DNA from: Acetomicrobium flavidum
GTDB lineage: Bacteria > Synergistota > Synergistia > Synergistales > Acetomicrobiaceae
Direction: 5' to 3'
NCBI RefSeq assembly: GCF_900129645.1
Contig: NZ_FSQZ01000001.1
Span: 1,698,001 to 1,762,000 of the forward strand
DNA length: 64,000 nt
The notes under the pieces are model-generated. The model was not told the origin of the DNA. It saw only the letters and a list, made by a program, of their open reading frames with translations, and did no database searches. Below are positions 53,273 through 62,396 of the stretch, in pieces. Position 1 is the stretch's first letter. The number at the start of each line of letters is the position of its first letter. A program made the translations under genes and the position numbers.

Positions 53273-53443
53273 CGAAACATCCCTCCTGAAATCTCATGCT
53301 TTAAATTTATTATAGAGCATTAAAACGGACCACAACAGCTTAACAGGCATTCAGCGGCAAATTTAGCTTGTGGCTCGAGGAAAATACATATCCATGGTAA
53401 AATAATTGTACCATTGCACCGGAGACAACGGGAGGCGATATTG

Positions 53444-53980
53444 ATGGATATCAGGTTCGTTACGCGTAATGTTGAGATATCGGACGCATCTAAGGGGTAT
53501 ATGGAGTCGAAGCTGTCAAAGCTGGAGAAGTTCTTCGATCGCATTCTCGACACTCAAGTAGTGGTGAGCTTCACGCGAGGAATGCACGTCGTCGAGATAA
53601 CGTCTAACGTAAACGGAGTCATCATGAGAGGCGAGGATTACGCTCCCGATATCCGCAAGGCCTTTGACAAGGCGCTGAAGAATATTGAGCGCCAGATCAA
53701 GCGCCACAAGTCTTATTTGCAGGACAGGGTCCAGTTGAAGACCCACGATATTTCCTTCGGCATAGAGCCGATGGAAGTTTATCCGGAGCAGGAAGAGACG
53801 ATAATCTTCGAGAGAAAAAAGAGAGTTCCCGTAAAATCCATGACTCCCGAGGAGGCTACGCTGCAGATGAACTTGCTGGGCCACGATTTCTTCGTCTTTA
53901 AGAATGCCGATACGGGATTGATAAACGTAGTATACAGGAGAAAAAACGGGGGTTATGGCCTGATCGAGCCCGAGGCATAA
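53444..53980 (+). CDS. hpf: ribosome hibernation promoting factor, long form
   Basis: This 178-residue protein has the N-terminal ribosome-binding domain (MDIRFVTRNVEISDASKGYM, VVVSFTRGMHVVEIT) and a C-terminal dimerisation domain (about 115-178, VKSMTPEEATLQMNLLGHDF, YRRKNGGYGLIEPEA), which links 70S ribosomes into 100S dimers. ATG 53444 follows GGGAGGCG at six bases. A hairpin terminator follows. Confidence 0.95.
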   Translation: MDIRFVTRNVEISDASKGYMESKLSKLEKFFDRILDTQVVVSFTRGMHVVEITSNVNGVIMRGEDYAPDIRKAFDKALKNIERQIKRHKSYLQDRVQLKTHDISFGIEPMEVYPEQEETIIFERKKRVPVKSMTPEEATLQMNLLGHDFFVFKNADTGLINVVYRRKNGGYGLIEPEA

Positions 53981-54019
53981 ATTTTTACACTAAAACTGCT
54001 GGTTGAAGTTGAACTTTGC

Positions 54020-54048
54020 TAAGGGGGCGATCGGCCCCCTTAATTTTG
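54020..54048 (+). terminator. terminator after hpf
   Basis: TAAGGGGGC pairs with GCCCCCTTA (nine pairs) over the loop GATCG, followed by a short T run. Confidence 0.8.
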
Positions 54049-54077
54049 GTATAAAATCGAATTAAGGTGTCCATGAT

Positions 54078-54446
54078 ATGCATGAAATGTCCATTGTAGA
54101 GGCATTGATGGAACAAATAATGAAAATGGCCGAAGAAGGAAAATGGGAGGCCGTAACTAGGGTGCGGCTAAAAGTTGGGGTTATGCGACAGATCGTACCC
54201 GACATACTTGAGTTTTGCTTTGAGGTTGCCTCTAAGGGAACGATAATGGACGGCGCTATACTCGATATAGAAGAGGTGCCTTTAAGCATAAAGTGCGATG
54301 AGTGCGGATATGAATGGGACGATAAGGAATTTTTGGGTTTGTGTCCAAAATGCAATTCAATAGACGTGAACGTCTTAAATGGAATGGAACTGGAGCTGAC
54401 CAACCTGGAGGTGGAAATTAGAAATGCCGAAGCTTGTGGACGTTAG
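54078..54446 (+). CDS. hypA: hydrogenase nickel-insertion protein HypA
   Basis: This 122-residue protein delivers Ni to [NiFe] hydrogenase. The N-terminal MHEMSIVEAL carries the Ni-binding His-Glu, and the zinc domain holds CDECGYEW and CPKCNS. It overlaps hypB by 23 bases. The likely client is the Mbh large subunit at 11.7 kb; no hypCDEF is in the window. Confidence 0.95.
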   Translation: MHEMSIVEALMEQIMKMAEEGKWEAVTRVRLKVGVMRQIVPDILEFCFEVASKGTIMDGAILDIEEVPLSIKCDECGYEWDDKEFLGLCPKCNSIDVNVLNGMELELTNLEVEIRNAEACGR

Positions 54447-55083
54447 GAAGTCCGTCATGGCGGCGGACGAAGAGCACGCTTCTTTTATAAGAAGCCTGAT
54501 GAGACAAAAAGGTATACTGATGATAAATATGATAGGTTCTCCCGGATCTGGCAAGACGACCTTACTCGAAAAGCTATTGCCACAGTTGGACCTTCGATGT
54601 GCCGTGATCGAAGGCGATGTAGCTACGTCCAGGGATGCCGAGCGGATAGCTGCCACCGGTACGCCCGTCGTTCAGATAAATACCCAGGGAGGCTGTCACT
54701 TAGAGGCTCATCTCGTAAGAAAAGCCCTCCGAGAGATACCCATTGACGACATAGATGTCCTATTTATAGAAAACGTCGGAAATTTGGTGTGTCCAGCTGA
54801 ATTTGACTTGGGAGAATCGTTTAAGATGGCCATTTCAAGCGTGCCGGAGGGGGACGATAAGCCCCTGAAATATCCATCCCTCTTTCATAAGGCGAAGGCC
54901 GTATTGCTTACGAAGATTGACGTGCTGCCCTTCATAAAGTTCGATAAGTCGGCCTTTTGGAGTGACGTCGAAAAGCTCAATCCGAAGGCCGCCAGGTTTG
55001 AGCTCGCTGTTCTTGAGGGCAAAGGCTTAGATGAAGTTAGTGTCTCGATAAAGACGTGGTTGAGCGAGGTAAGGGGAAATTAA
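54424..55083 (+). CDS. hypB: hydrogenase nickel-insertion GTPase HypB
   Basis: This 219-residue SIMIBI-class GTPase has the P-loop GSPGSGKTTLLEK, the switch segment IEGDVATSRDAERIA, and IENVGNLVCPAEFDLGE with the metal-site Cys. The His-rich N-terminal Ni-storage stretch of some HypB proteins is missing. It works with HypA to load Ni into the hydrogenase. The helicase gene begins two bases after the stop. Confidence 0.95.
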   Translation: MPKLVDVRKSVMAADEEHASFIRSLMRQKGILMINMIGSPGSGKTTLLEKLLPQLDLRCAVIEGDVATSRDAERIAATGTPVVQINTQGGCHLEAHLVRKALREIPIDDIDVLFIENVGNLVCPAEFDLGESFKMAISSVPEGDDKPLKYPSLFHKAKAVLLTKIDVLPFIKFDKSAFWSDVEKLNPKAARFELAVLEGKGLDEVSVSIKTWLSEVRGN

Positions 55084-55084
55084 G

Positions 55085-57070
55085 TTGCGCGTTGAAGAGA
55101 TTGTTTCTGGTCTGAATCCGAAGCAGAGGGAAGCCGTTTTATATACGAAAGGCCCTCTATTGGTCTTAGCTGGCGCAGGAAGCGGCAAGACAAGGGTGTT
55201 GACCTACAAATTTGCCTACTTGGTTGCCTCAGGGTTGGCACTTCCTTGGCAGATTTTGGCAGTCACCTTCACCAATAAAGCTGCCAAGGAGATGAAGGAA
55301 AGGGTTCAAAGTTTATTGGGTTCAAGCATCAAAAATTTGCAGATCTCGACGTTTCATTCATATGGAGTAGAGATGCTTTATCGTTACGCCAAGGAGGCCA
55401 ACGAAGCGGGCATAAAAGTGCCTTTTACCGTCTTCGACAAGGGTGACGCTCAAAAGGTCATAGAAAAATTGATGAAGGACTTCAACATCGACAAAAAGCG
55501 CTTTGAGGTCTCCTTTATGGTCGATATGATCTCTAGGGCAAAGGCCAGCGCCGATCCGAAGACGCTTTCGCCGGGCTTTGGACTTGAGGCTAGGTGGAAG
55601 GAATTTTATGATGCATATAATGAAGAACTGAAGAAACAGGGAGCAGTTGATTTCGACGATTTGCTTCTTCTGCCGCTACATCTGCTTAGCGTAAATGAAA
55701 AGGTGATCTCCAAGGAGCGCGATCGCTTTAAGTGGGTGCTGGTAGATGAATATCAGGACGTAAATACTCCGCAGTACAGGTTGATACAGATGTTGGCCAA
55801 ATCGGGCAACATAATGGTCGTAGGAGATCCTGACCAATCCATTTACGGCTGGCGCGGTGCGGACATGTCGATAATCATGAACTTCGAGCGCGATTTCCCA
55901 GGAGCCAGGGTCATCACTCTAGACCAAAATTACAGATCTACGGGCATGATATTGGATGCCGCGAACGCGGTGATCAAGCATAACATCGAAAGGAGACCTA
56001 AGGAGCTGTGGACCGCAAATCAACGCGGTACCCCTGTATCAGTCTACCTGGCGGGCAACGACCGTCAGGAGGCGCAATTTATCGCCGACGAGATTAGAAG
56101 GCTGTGTCAGTCGGGATATTCTTACGACGACATGGCCATCCTTTACAGGATAAACGCGATGAGCCGAAGCTACGAGCAGGATCTCATGACCCGGGGCATC
56201 CCCTATAAAATCGTGAGGGGCGTATCCTTCTACGAAAGAAGGGAAGTTAAGGACGTATTGTCCTACATGAGGTTGGCAGTCAACCCCTTAGACGGTGCCG
56301 CGCTCAACAGGATTGGAAACGTGCCGCCTCGCGGTTTGGGCCCAAAGAGCTTACAGGCATTGGGAAATTGGATCGCGAGTATATCCAGCAAATTCGAAAA
56401 TCCCCTGGATCTCTGGCAATGGCTTGTCCAGGCAGAAGATCTGCCTCTTAAGGGAAAGGCGAAGGCGGGAGCTAAGGAAATTGCCGGCTACATGATCCAA
56501 ATTTTGTCGCGCAGCGATGACGTAAGGGATGTCATTTCCTTTATAGTGGAAGAGACGGGTTACGGCACATATTTGAGAGAGGAATACCCTGACGATTGGG
56601 AATCCAGGATGGAAAACATATATGAGCTGCTTTCGGTCAACGCGGAAGGCGGTGATTTGGCCAAGTTTCTGTCCATGGTCACCCTTTATTCCGACGCCGA
56701 TGTAGAAGATGGCGGTGGAAACAGGGTCAATTTGCTTACGCTTCATGCTGCCAAAGGGCTTGAGTTTCCCGTAGTCTTTTTGGTGGGGATGGAGGAGGGT
56801 ATCTTTCCGCACGCAAGGGCAAAGATGGAGGAGTCGCAGCTTGAAGAGGAAAGAAGGCTGTGCTATGTGGGGATGACTCGCGCCATGGAAAAGCTGTACC
56901 TGACCGGTGCACAAAGAAGGATGTTATTCGGCAATGTGCAGTACAATGCCTTTTCAAGGTTTTTGGAAGAGATCCCCGATAGGTATAAGGTAGTTTACGA
57001 TGCGAGCTTGGAAGAAGAGGTGCCTGCAGATGTTGGTCATAGGTCTAACAGGAGATATTGGAGCTGGTAA
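55085..57070 (+). CDS. UvrD/PcrA/Rep-family DNA helicase
   Basis: This 661-residue superfamily 1A helicase begins LNPKQREAVLYTKGPLLVLAGAGSGKT (Q motif and Walker A), then VLVDEYQDVNTPQY (motif II), GDPDQSIYGWRGAD (motif III), LDQNYRST (motif IV), NLLTLHAAKGLEFPVVFLVG and YVGMTRAMEKLYLTGA (V, VI). It translocates 3'-5' in repair or replication restart. A TTG start follows an AGGGG site. It is slightly shorter than typical PcrA/UvrD (about 720), lacking the usual long C-terminal tail. The 3' end overlaps coaE by 41 bases. Confidence 0.94.
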   Translation: MRVEEIVSGLNPKQREAVLYTKGPLLVLAGAGSGKTRVLTYKFAYLVASGLALPWQILAVTFTNKAAKEMKERVQSLLGSSIKNLQISTFHSYGVEMLYRYAKEANEAGIKVPFTVFDKGDAQKVIEKLMKDFNIDKKRFEVSFMVDMISRAKASADPKTLSPGFGLEARWKEFYDAYNEELKKQGAVDFDDLLLLPLHLLSVNEKVISKERDRFKWVLVDEYQDVNTPQYRLIQMLAKSGNIMVVGDPDQSIYGWRGADMSIIMNFERDFPGARVITLDQNYRSTGMILDAANAVIKHNIERRPKELWTANQRGTPVSVYLAGNDRQEAQFIADEIRRLCQSGYSYDDMAILYRINAMSRSYEQDLMTRGIPYKIVRGVSFYERREVKDVLSYMRLAVNPLDGAALNRIGNVPPRGLGPKSLQALGNWIASISSKFENPLDLWQWLVQAEDLPLKGKAKAGAKEIAGYMIQILSRSDDVRDVISFIVEETGYGTYLREEYPDDWESRMENIYELLSVNAEGGDLAKFLSMVTLYSDADVEDGGGNRVNLLTLHAAKGLEFPVVFLVGMEEGIFPHARAKMEESQLEEERRLCYVGMTRAMEKLYLTGAQRRMLFGNVQYNAFSRFLEEIPDRYKVVYDASLEEEVPADVGHRSNRRYWSW

Positions 57071-57923
57071 AAGCACTGTATGCAGTTTACTGCAACAGAT
57101 GGGGGCCGTCGTTGTAGAGGCTGACAGGATAGTGAGGCAGATCTGGTTAAGGCCGGAGATAATAGAAGCAGCGCGCAAGCGCTGGGGAAACGACATCTTA
57201 GACAGCGAAGGCCGCATCGTTGCTAGCGAAGTTGCCTCTAAAGGATTTTGCAACGAGGCCGAATACAGGTGGATGTGTGACCTGATACATCCTCTGGTTA
57301 TGGCGGAGATGGAAAGATCGTTGCTCGAAGGCGGTGAAGGTCTCAAGGTCTTTGAGATTCCATTGCTTTTCGAGGTCGGAAGGCCCGATTGGATAGATTT
57401 CGCGATCTACGTAACGGCACCCAAGGACGTTAGGGCAAGGAGAAATGCGATGCGAGGCCTTGACGAGGAAGCCATTGCCGCTAGGGAAAGATGGCTTTTG
57501 CCCGCAGAAGAGAAGAAAAAGATGTCCGATTGGGTCATAGAAAATGGCGGAGACCTAAAAGCGCTTCGAGAAGAGGTCGAAAGACTGGGTGAGCTTTTGC
57601 TAAAAATTGCCTACCCAATGCTGGTCTCCGTGACCTGCGGCAGTGAAAGTGAAGCCCAGGCCATAGCCAGAACATGTGTCGAAAAAAGGCTGGCCGCGTG
57701 CGTCAATATTGTTCCCGTAAGGAGCATCTACTCATGGCATGGAGACATAGAAGATGAGGGAGAATGGAAAGCCGAGCTAAAGACCCTTCGATGTAAGCTG
57801 TATCAGTTGAAAAAGGAGATATTAAGCAGACACAGCTATGACACTCCGGTCATACTTGCTCATTCCTTGACCTGGGTTAACCCAAAGGCGTTGTTGTGGC
57901 TTAGGGAGGTTTTGGATATTTGA
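57030..57923 (+). CDS. coaE: fusion of dephospho-CoA kinase (CoaE) and CutA1-like domain
   Basis: This 297-residue protein joins two families. Residues 1-190 are CoaE, which phosphorylates dephospho-CoA in the last step of CoA synthesis: LVIGLTGDIGAGKSTVCSLL (P-loop), then EIPLLFEV and VTAPKDVRARRNAMRG. Residues about 196-297 are a complete CutA1 domain: VEKRLAACVNIVPVRSIYSW, then HGDIEDEGEWKAELKT and a C-terminal VNPKALLWLREVL. CutA1 proteins are trimeric and of uncertain metal-related role. The frame is open through the junction with no stop. ATG 57030 follows GAGGTG. Confidence 0.9.
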   Translation: MLVIGLTGDIGAGKSTVCSLLQQMGAVVVEADRIVRQIWLRPEIIEAARKRWGNDILDSEGRIVASEVASKGFCNEAEYRWMCDLIHPLVMAEMERSLLEGGEGLKVFEIPLLFEVGRPDWIDFAIYVTAPKDVRARRNAMRGLDEEAIAARERWLLPAEEKKKMSDWVIENGGDLKALREEVERLGELLLKIAYPMLVSVTCGSESEAQAIARTCVEKRLAACVNIVPVRSIYSWHGDIEDEGEWKAELKTLRCKLYQLKKEILSRHSYDTPVILAHSLTWVNPKALLWLREVLDI

Positions 57924-60550
57924 AGGTAATTACTACTCATATCGGGGCCGACTTCGACTCTCTTGCCAGCATGGTTGCCGCCACTAAGCTGTATCCTGGG
58001 GCTGTCGCGTGTTTTTCAGGTTCGGCCTCAAGGAACGTTAGGGATTTTCTGAAACGATACCCGAGCAGATATAACGTGTTGACGCCACGCAAGGTTAAGA
58101 TGGACGAAGTCACGACATTGATAGTCGTGGATACACGTTCTATTTCGCGCATAGGTCCCTTTGCCTCTCTTGTAGGCAAAAAGGACGTAGTTATTCACGT
58201 CTATGACCATCATCCGGGGACCGTGCTCGACGAACTGCCCGCTTCCTACAGCAGAATAGAGACGCTTGGGGCATGTACCACATTGCTCGTCGAGGTTATC
58301 CTCGAGAAAGGCATAGCCATTTCTCCACACGAAGCGACGCTATTTGCCATGGGCATATACGAGGATTCCGGAGCCCTTACCTTTGGGGGTACCTGCAGAA
58401 AGGATTACGAGACCATCGCAACATTGAAGGAATTGGGAGCGGACCTTACGCAGATTCCCATATTTGTCGAGCAATCACTCACTCCCGCGGAAAGGCAGCT
58501 CTTGAACGATCTCATAGACAATTCATGGGAGAGGTACATCAACGGAGCTAAAGTGGTGCTGTCGGCATTGAATGCAAGCCGATACGTTGAAGGTTTATCG
58601 CTTTTTGTACATCGCTTGCGCGATTACTTCGATGCGGACGTGGCTGTGGCCGCAGTTTCAATGGGTCAAAAGACTTACATCGTGGCAAGGAGCAGAGAAG
58701 AGATACTGAACGTGGCGGATTTTTTGGCATGGTGGGGTGGAGGCGGACACCCTCAGGCTGCAGCTGTAACGCTTGAACGTATAGATCCTTACGCTTTGAT
58801 CAAGGATATTGAGAAAAAGCTGGCCCACGATATAAGACCACTGCTGACCGTATCAAGCGTCATGACAAGCCCCGTCATGGCCATAGCCCCAGAGCTTCAA
58901 GTTGACGAGGCCTATAAACTCATGATTCGTTATGGACATTCGGGGCTACCCATTGTCCAGGATGGCAACTTGATTGGCATCATAACCCGAAAAGATTTGG
59001 ACAAGGCTCACCTTCACGGATTTGGAGGTGCCCAGGTGCGGGAGTTTATGACTGAGGGAGTCATTACAGTGCATCCCGATGCTTCGATCTCAGAAGCTCA
59101 CAGATTGATGGTCTTTCACAACATAGGACGCCTGCCGGTCAAGGAAAATGGCTCACTCGTTGGCATCGTGACCAGGACCGATATGCTTAGGGCTCTTTAT
59201 CCCATATCCATCCCCGTCGAGGAGAGATCCTTGGGGAGCGTACTGCCTTGGACGGAAGATGTATCGCAGCTTATGGCGCAAAGGCTTTCTCCGTGGATAA
59301 CACAAACCCTCAGGCGTTTGGGCAGGAGAGCCGAGGAGATGTCTCTTAAGGCATACGTTGTCGGCGGTTTCGTCAGGGACTTGCTTTTGGGGAAGGAAAA
59401 TCAAGACCTTGACATAGTGATCGAAGGTGACGCTTTAGCTTTCATCAAGTCATGGGAAACTGACGGTTGCAAGGTGGCCGTACATGAGCGCTACAAGACG
59501 GGTACGATAGTATTTCCGGGCGACAAGAAGGTTGACGTGGCCACGGCGAGGAGGGAGTTTTACGAGTATCCCGTTGCCCTTCCCAAAGTTGCGGGAGACA
59601 GTCTCAAGCATGACCTTTATAGGAGGGACTTCACCGTAAACTCAATGGCCATATCCATAAACAGGACGTCATGGGGTACTTTGATCGACTACTTTGGCGG
59701 ACGACGTGACCTCCAAAGCAGACAACTGCGCGTTTTACACAATCTGAGCTTCGTGGAAGATCCTACCAGGGTATTGAGGGGGCTTCGTCTCAAACAAAGG
59801 CTTGGTTTTGAGTTCGAGGACAACACCTTCAGATTGATCAAAAGCGCCGTTAAAGGCGGATTGCTTGGACTTCTTTCCGGCACTCGGGTTAAAAACGAGC
59901 TAAAGTTAATCTTTATGGAAGAAAAAGTTTATCCAATAGTACTTGAGATGGTGCGTTTAAACATATTCGAGGCGTTATTTTCGGGGATCAAGGTCGACCG
60001 AAATTGCATCAGGATAGTTCGAAGGTTGTCGTTTTTTTTAAGGCGGCTTCGCTATGATCTGCCAGATATAGAAGAAGATGTTTGGCTTGCTTTTTTGGCA
60101 GCCGTAATTTTTTCGTCGGCCGATTGGGTGCAACACGCTACCTTGGATAAGCTTCATTTGTCCAAATCAAACAGGGAGATCGTAGAAAAGGCCTTGGATG
60201 ATCTTGGCACAGCAGAAAACGCCATTGGCGGAAAGGGCATGAGAAGCTACGAGGAGATTTACCTGTTTTTGCGGGACGCTCCTTACGTGACTGCCCTTTT
60301 TTGGGCTGCCGCTACGCAGCAGTGGCGCGTAAGAAGGAGGATATTGCTTTATTTGACGAGGCTGCACAGGGTCAATCCTATACTAATGGGGAGGGATCTG
60401 GTAGAGTTAGGCTACCCGAAGGGTCCCTTGATCGGGAAAATACTGGAGGAATTGCTGCTGGCTCGTCTTAGAGGTGAAGTCGAGACGAGGGAGGACGAGA
60501 TCAAGTGGGTAAAAAGCAATTACCCTCTTTATGTTTTGAAGAAAGGATAG
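57920..60550 (+). CDS. DHH-CBS-tRNA nucleotidyltransferase (CCA- or A-adding) fusion
   Basis: This 876-residue protein has, in order, a DHH phosphoesterase domain (about 1-300, THIGADFDSLASMVAATKL and the motif YDHHPG), two CBS domains (about 310-440, VMTSPVMAIAPELQVDEA and MTEGVITVHPDASISEAHR), and a class II polymerase-beta head (about 475 onward, KAYVVGGFVRDLLLGKENQDLD) with the RRDFTVNSMAI and VEDPTRVLRGLRLKQRLGF segments. It should repair or mature tRNA 3' ends; whether it adds CCA or only A cannot be settled. Similar fusions are known in deep-branching bacteria. TTG 57920 overlaps the upstream stop. Confidence 0.92.
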   Translation: MKVITTHIGADFDSLASMVAATKLYPGAVACFSGSASRNVRDFLKRYPSRYNVLTPRKVKMDEVTTLIVVDTRSISRIGPFASLVGKKDVVIHVYDHHPGTVLDELPASYSRIETLGACTTLLVEVILEKGIAISPHEATLFAMGIYEDSGALTFGGTCRKDYETIATLKELGADLTQIPIFVEQSLTPAERQLLNDLIDNSWERYINGAKVVLSALNASRYVEGLSLFVHRLRDYFDADVAVAAVSMGQKTYIVARSREEILNVADFLAWWGGGGHPQAAAVTLERIDPYALIKDIEKKLAHDIRPLLTVSSVMTSPVMAIAPELQVDEAYKLMIRYGHSGLPIVQDGNLIGIITRKDLDKAHLHGFGGAQVREFMTEGVITVHPDASISEAHRLMVFHNIGRLPVKENGSLVGIVTRTDMLRALYPISIPVEERSLGSVLPWTEDVSQLMAQRLSPWITQTLRRLGRRAEEMSLKAYVVGGFVRDLLLGKENQDLDIVIEGDALAFIKSWETDGCKVAVHERYKTGTIVFPGDKKVDVATARREFYEYPVALPKVAGDSLKHDLYRRDFTVNSMAISINRTSWGTLIDYFGGRRDLQSRQLRVLHNLSFVEDPTRVLRGLRLKQRLGFEFEDNTFRLIKSAVKGGLLGLLSGTRVKNELKLIFMEEKVYPIVLEMVRLNIFEALFSGIKVDRNCIRIVRRLSFFLRRLRYDLPDIEEDVWLAFLAAVIFSSADWVQHATLDKLHLSKSNREIVEKALDDLGTAENAIGGKGMRSYEEIYLFLRDAPYVTALFWAAATQQWRVRRRILLYLTRLHRVNPILMGRDLVELGYPKGPLIGKILEELLLARLRGEVETREDEIKWVKSNYPLYVLKKG

Positions 60551-60557
60551 GGATGTA

Positions 60558-61160
60558 ATGGGATTTCCAAGTTGGGCAGATATACTACTGAGCTTGCCGG
60601 CCGTGCTTTGGGCTATTACATTTCATGAGTTTTGCCACGGTTACGTGGCTTACAAGCTGGGAGACGATACTCCCTTGAAATCAGGACGGCTTACGCTCAA
60701 TCCACTTGCGCACCTGGATCCGATTGGGGCGTTGATGCTTTTGATATTCAGGTTCGGATGGGCAAAGCCCGTGCCGATTAGCACTAGAAATTTCAAGAAC
60801 CCGCGGAGAGACCTTGTCTTGGTGTCCCTTGCAGGGGCAGCGGGCAACCTTATTACGGCCATAGTCTGTGCGCTAATTGTGAGGTTTTTTCCTTCCGTGT
60901 TCTTGACGAACTTCGCTCTTTCGAGGTTCGCGTTACTCATGATCATGATAAACGTTGGTTTGGCGGTATTTAACCTCATACCCATACCACCCCTGGACGG
61001 TTCCAGGATCCTTTATGTCATCTTGCCACCTAAGGCCATGAATGCATATTTTTTCTTGGAGCGGTACGGCATGTTGATAATACTCCTTTTGGTTTTGTTG
61101 GGAGTCATCCAGGTTATCATGACGCCTGTGATCATGGCCATATTTCAGATCATGCTATAA
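60558..61160 (+). CDS. site-2-type metalloprotease, M50 family
   Basis: This 200-residue membrane protease has zinc ligands H23-E24-x2-H27 (TFHEFCHGYV) and the C-terminal NLIPIPPLDGSRILY with the third ligand Asp. About five helices are present. This compact M50B type lacks PDZ domains and its substrate is unknown. The gene begins eight bases after the nucleotidyltransferase stop. Confidence 0.9.
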   Translation: MGFPSWADILLSLPAVLWAITFHEFCHGYVAYKLGDDTPLKSGRLTLNPLAHLDPIGALMLLIFRFGWAKPVPISTRNFKNPRRDLVLVSLAGAAGNLITAIVCALIVRFFPSVFLTNFALSRFALLMIMINVGLAVFNLIPIPPLDGSRILYVILPPKAMNAYFFLERYGMLIILLLVLLGVIQVIMTPVIMAIFQIML

Positions 61161-61195
61161 TGAATGACAAGTTTTACAAGAGAGGTCTTTGGTAA

Positions 61196-61975
61196 ATGAG
61201 GATATTGGTGACTAATGACGACGGCGTCCTTTCTCCCGGCATAATTACCTTGGCTACCTTCCTAAAGAAAGAAGGACATGAGGTGTTGGTCGTGGCTCCC
61301 GAAAGACAGCATAGCAGCGTAGGACACGCAATAACACTTCATCGTCCCTTGAGGCTATGGCAAGTCAGTAACGGGCCTTATCCGGTCGGGGTAACGGTCT
61401 ATGCCTGTAACGGCACGCCTTCAGATAGCGTTGTCCTGGGCCTTGAGGAGTTAGATCCCTCCGTTGAACTGGTATGTTCCGGCATAAATATAGGTCCAAA
61501 CTTAGGTGATGACCTAACCTATTCAGGGACGGTTTCGGCAGCAATGGAGGGAGTTGTGCTTGGACGTCCGTCGATAGCCTTTTCCTTGGACTGCGAAGAT
61601 GAGACGAGCGCACACTTTGAAGCTGCAGGCGTCGTTGCGGCCAAGTTGGTGAGATGGATCGAGGGTCATCCGTTGGAGAAAGGGTTGCTTTTGAACGTAA
61701 ACGTCCCAAACAAGGAGACGGGTATGCTAGCAGGTTTTAAAGTTACTAAGAAGGGCCTAAGGATATACGAGGGCAAAGTCACAAAGTTGCGGGACCCTCA
61801 CGGAAGGGTGTTTTATTGGATAGCAGGAAAACCGACAGATCAGCTTATTGAGGGCACCGACGTCTGGGCGGTGGCCAATGGCTACGTATCGATAACGCCG
61901 GTACATTTGGATATGACCCATTATCCTTCTTTAAGAAAGTTAAAAAATGAAGGTTTAGAGGAAGTGAGGCTGTAA
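61196..61975 (+). CDS. surE: 5'/3'-nucleotidase SurE
   Basis: This 259-residue phosphatase acts on nucleoside monophosphates and short RNA ends. Metal-binding residues are D8-D9 in VTNDDGVLSPGI, then APERQHSSVGHA and GINIGPNLGDDLTYSGTV. It lies immediately before archease (ATG follows the stop directly), in a run of RNA-processing genes. AGAGAGG precedes the ATG. Confidence 0.95.
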   Translation: MRILVTNDDGVLSPGIITLATFLKKEGHEVLVVAPERQHSSVGHAITLHRPLRLWQVSNGPYPVGVTVYACNGTPSDSVVLGLEELDPSVELVCSGINIGPNLGDDLTYSGTVSAAMEGVVLGRPSIAFSLDCEDETSAHFEAAGVVAAKLVRWIEGHPLEKGLLLNVNVPNKETGMLAGFKVTKKGLRIYEGKVTKLRDPHGRVFYWIAGKPTDQLIEGTDVWAVANGYVSITPVHLDMTHYPSLRKLKNEGLEEVRL

Positions 61976-62380
61976 ATGCCTTGGAAGGAATTACCGCATA
62001 CGGCTGATGCCGGGTTGGAGATAGAGGCCGACTCGGCTGAAGGATTAGTCTTGGAGTCGGCGAAGGCGTTGTATTCCTTTATGTTTGGCGAATTTTCCGA
62101 CTTAAAGCCCGACCAGGAAGATACCATAAAGATCGAATCTTTAGATTTGCTGGAGCTTTTCGTTTCCTGGCTTAATGAACTTCTTTATATATACGACGTC
62201 AGGGAAAGAATATTTTATCCGAGAGACGTGAGCATAGACCTGCAAGGCATGAGGTTAAGCGTCAATGGAAATTTGTGTATTCCACCTAAACCGGTCAGGG
62301 CCATAAAGGCTGTTACATACGGTAGTGCAGAGATAACGACCAAGCCGACGTGGAGGTTTCGGGTATATCTCGACCTTTGA
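61976..62380 (+). CDS. archease, activator of RtcB
   Basis: This 134-residue protein has the archease core ELPHTADAGLEIEADSAEGL with the metal-binding His-Asp and ends AEITTKPTWRFRVYLDL. Archease helps RtcB ligase guanylylation and multiple turnover. It sits 16 bases before rtcB and starts at the base after the surE stop, so translational coupling is likely. Confidence 0.93.
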   Translation: MPWKELPHTADAGLEIEADSAEGLVLESAKALYSFMFGEFSDLKPDQEDTIKIESLDLLELFVSWLNELLYIYDVRERIFYPRDVSIDLQGMRLSVNGNLCIPPKPVRAIKAVTYGSAEITTKPTWRFRVYLDL

Positions 62381-62396
62381 GGGGGAGGAAAGTATC

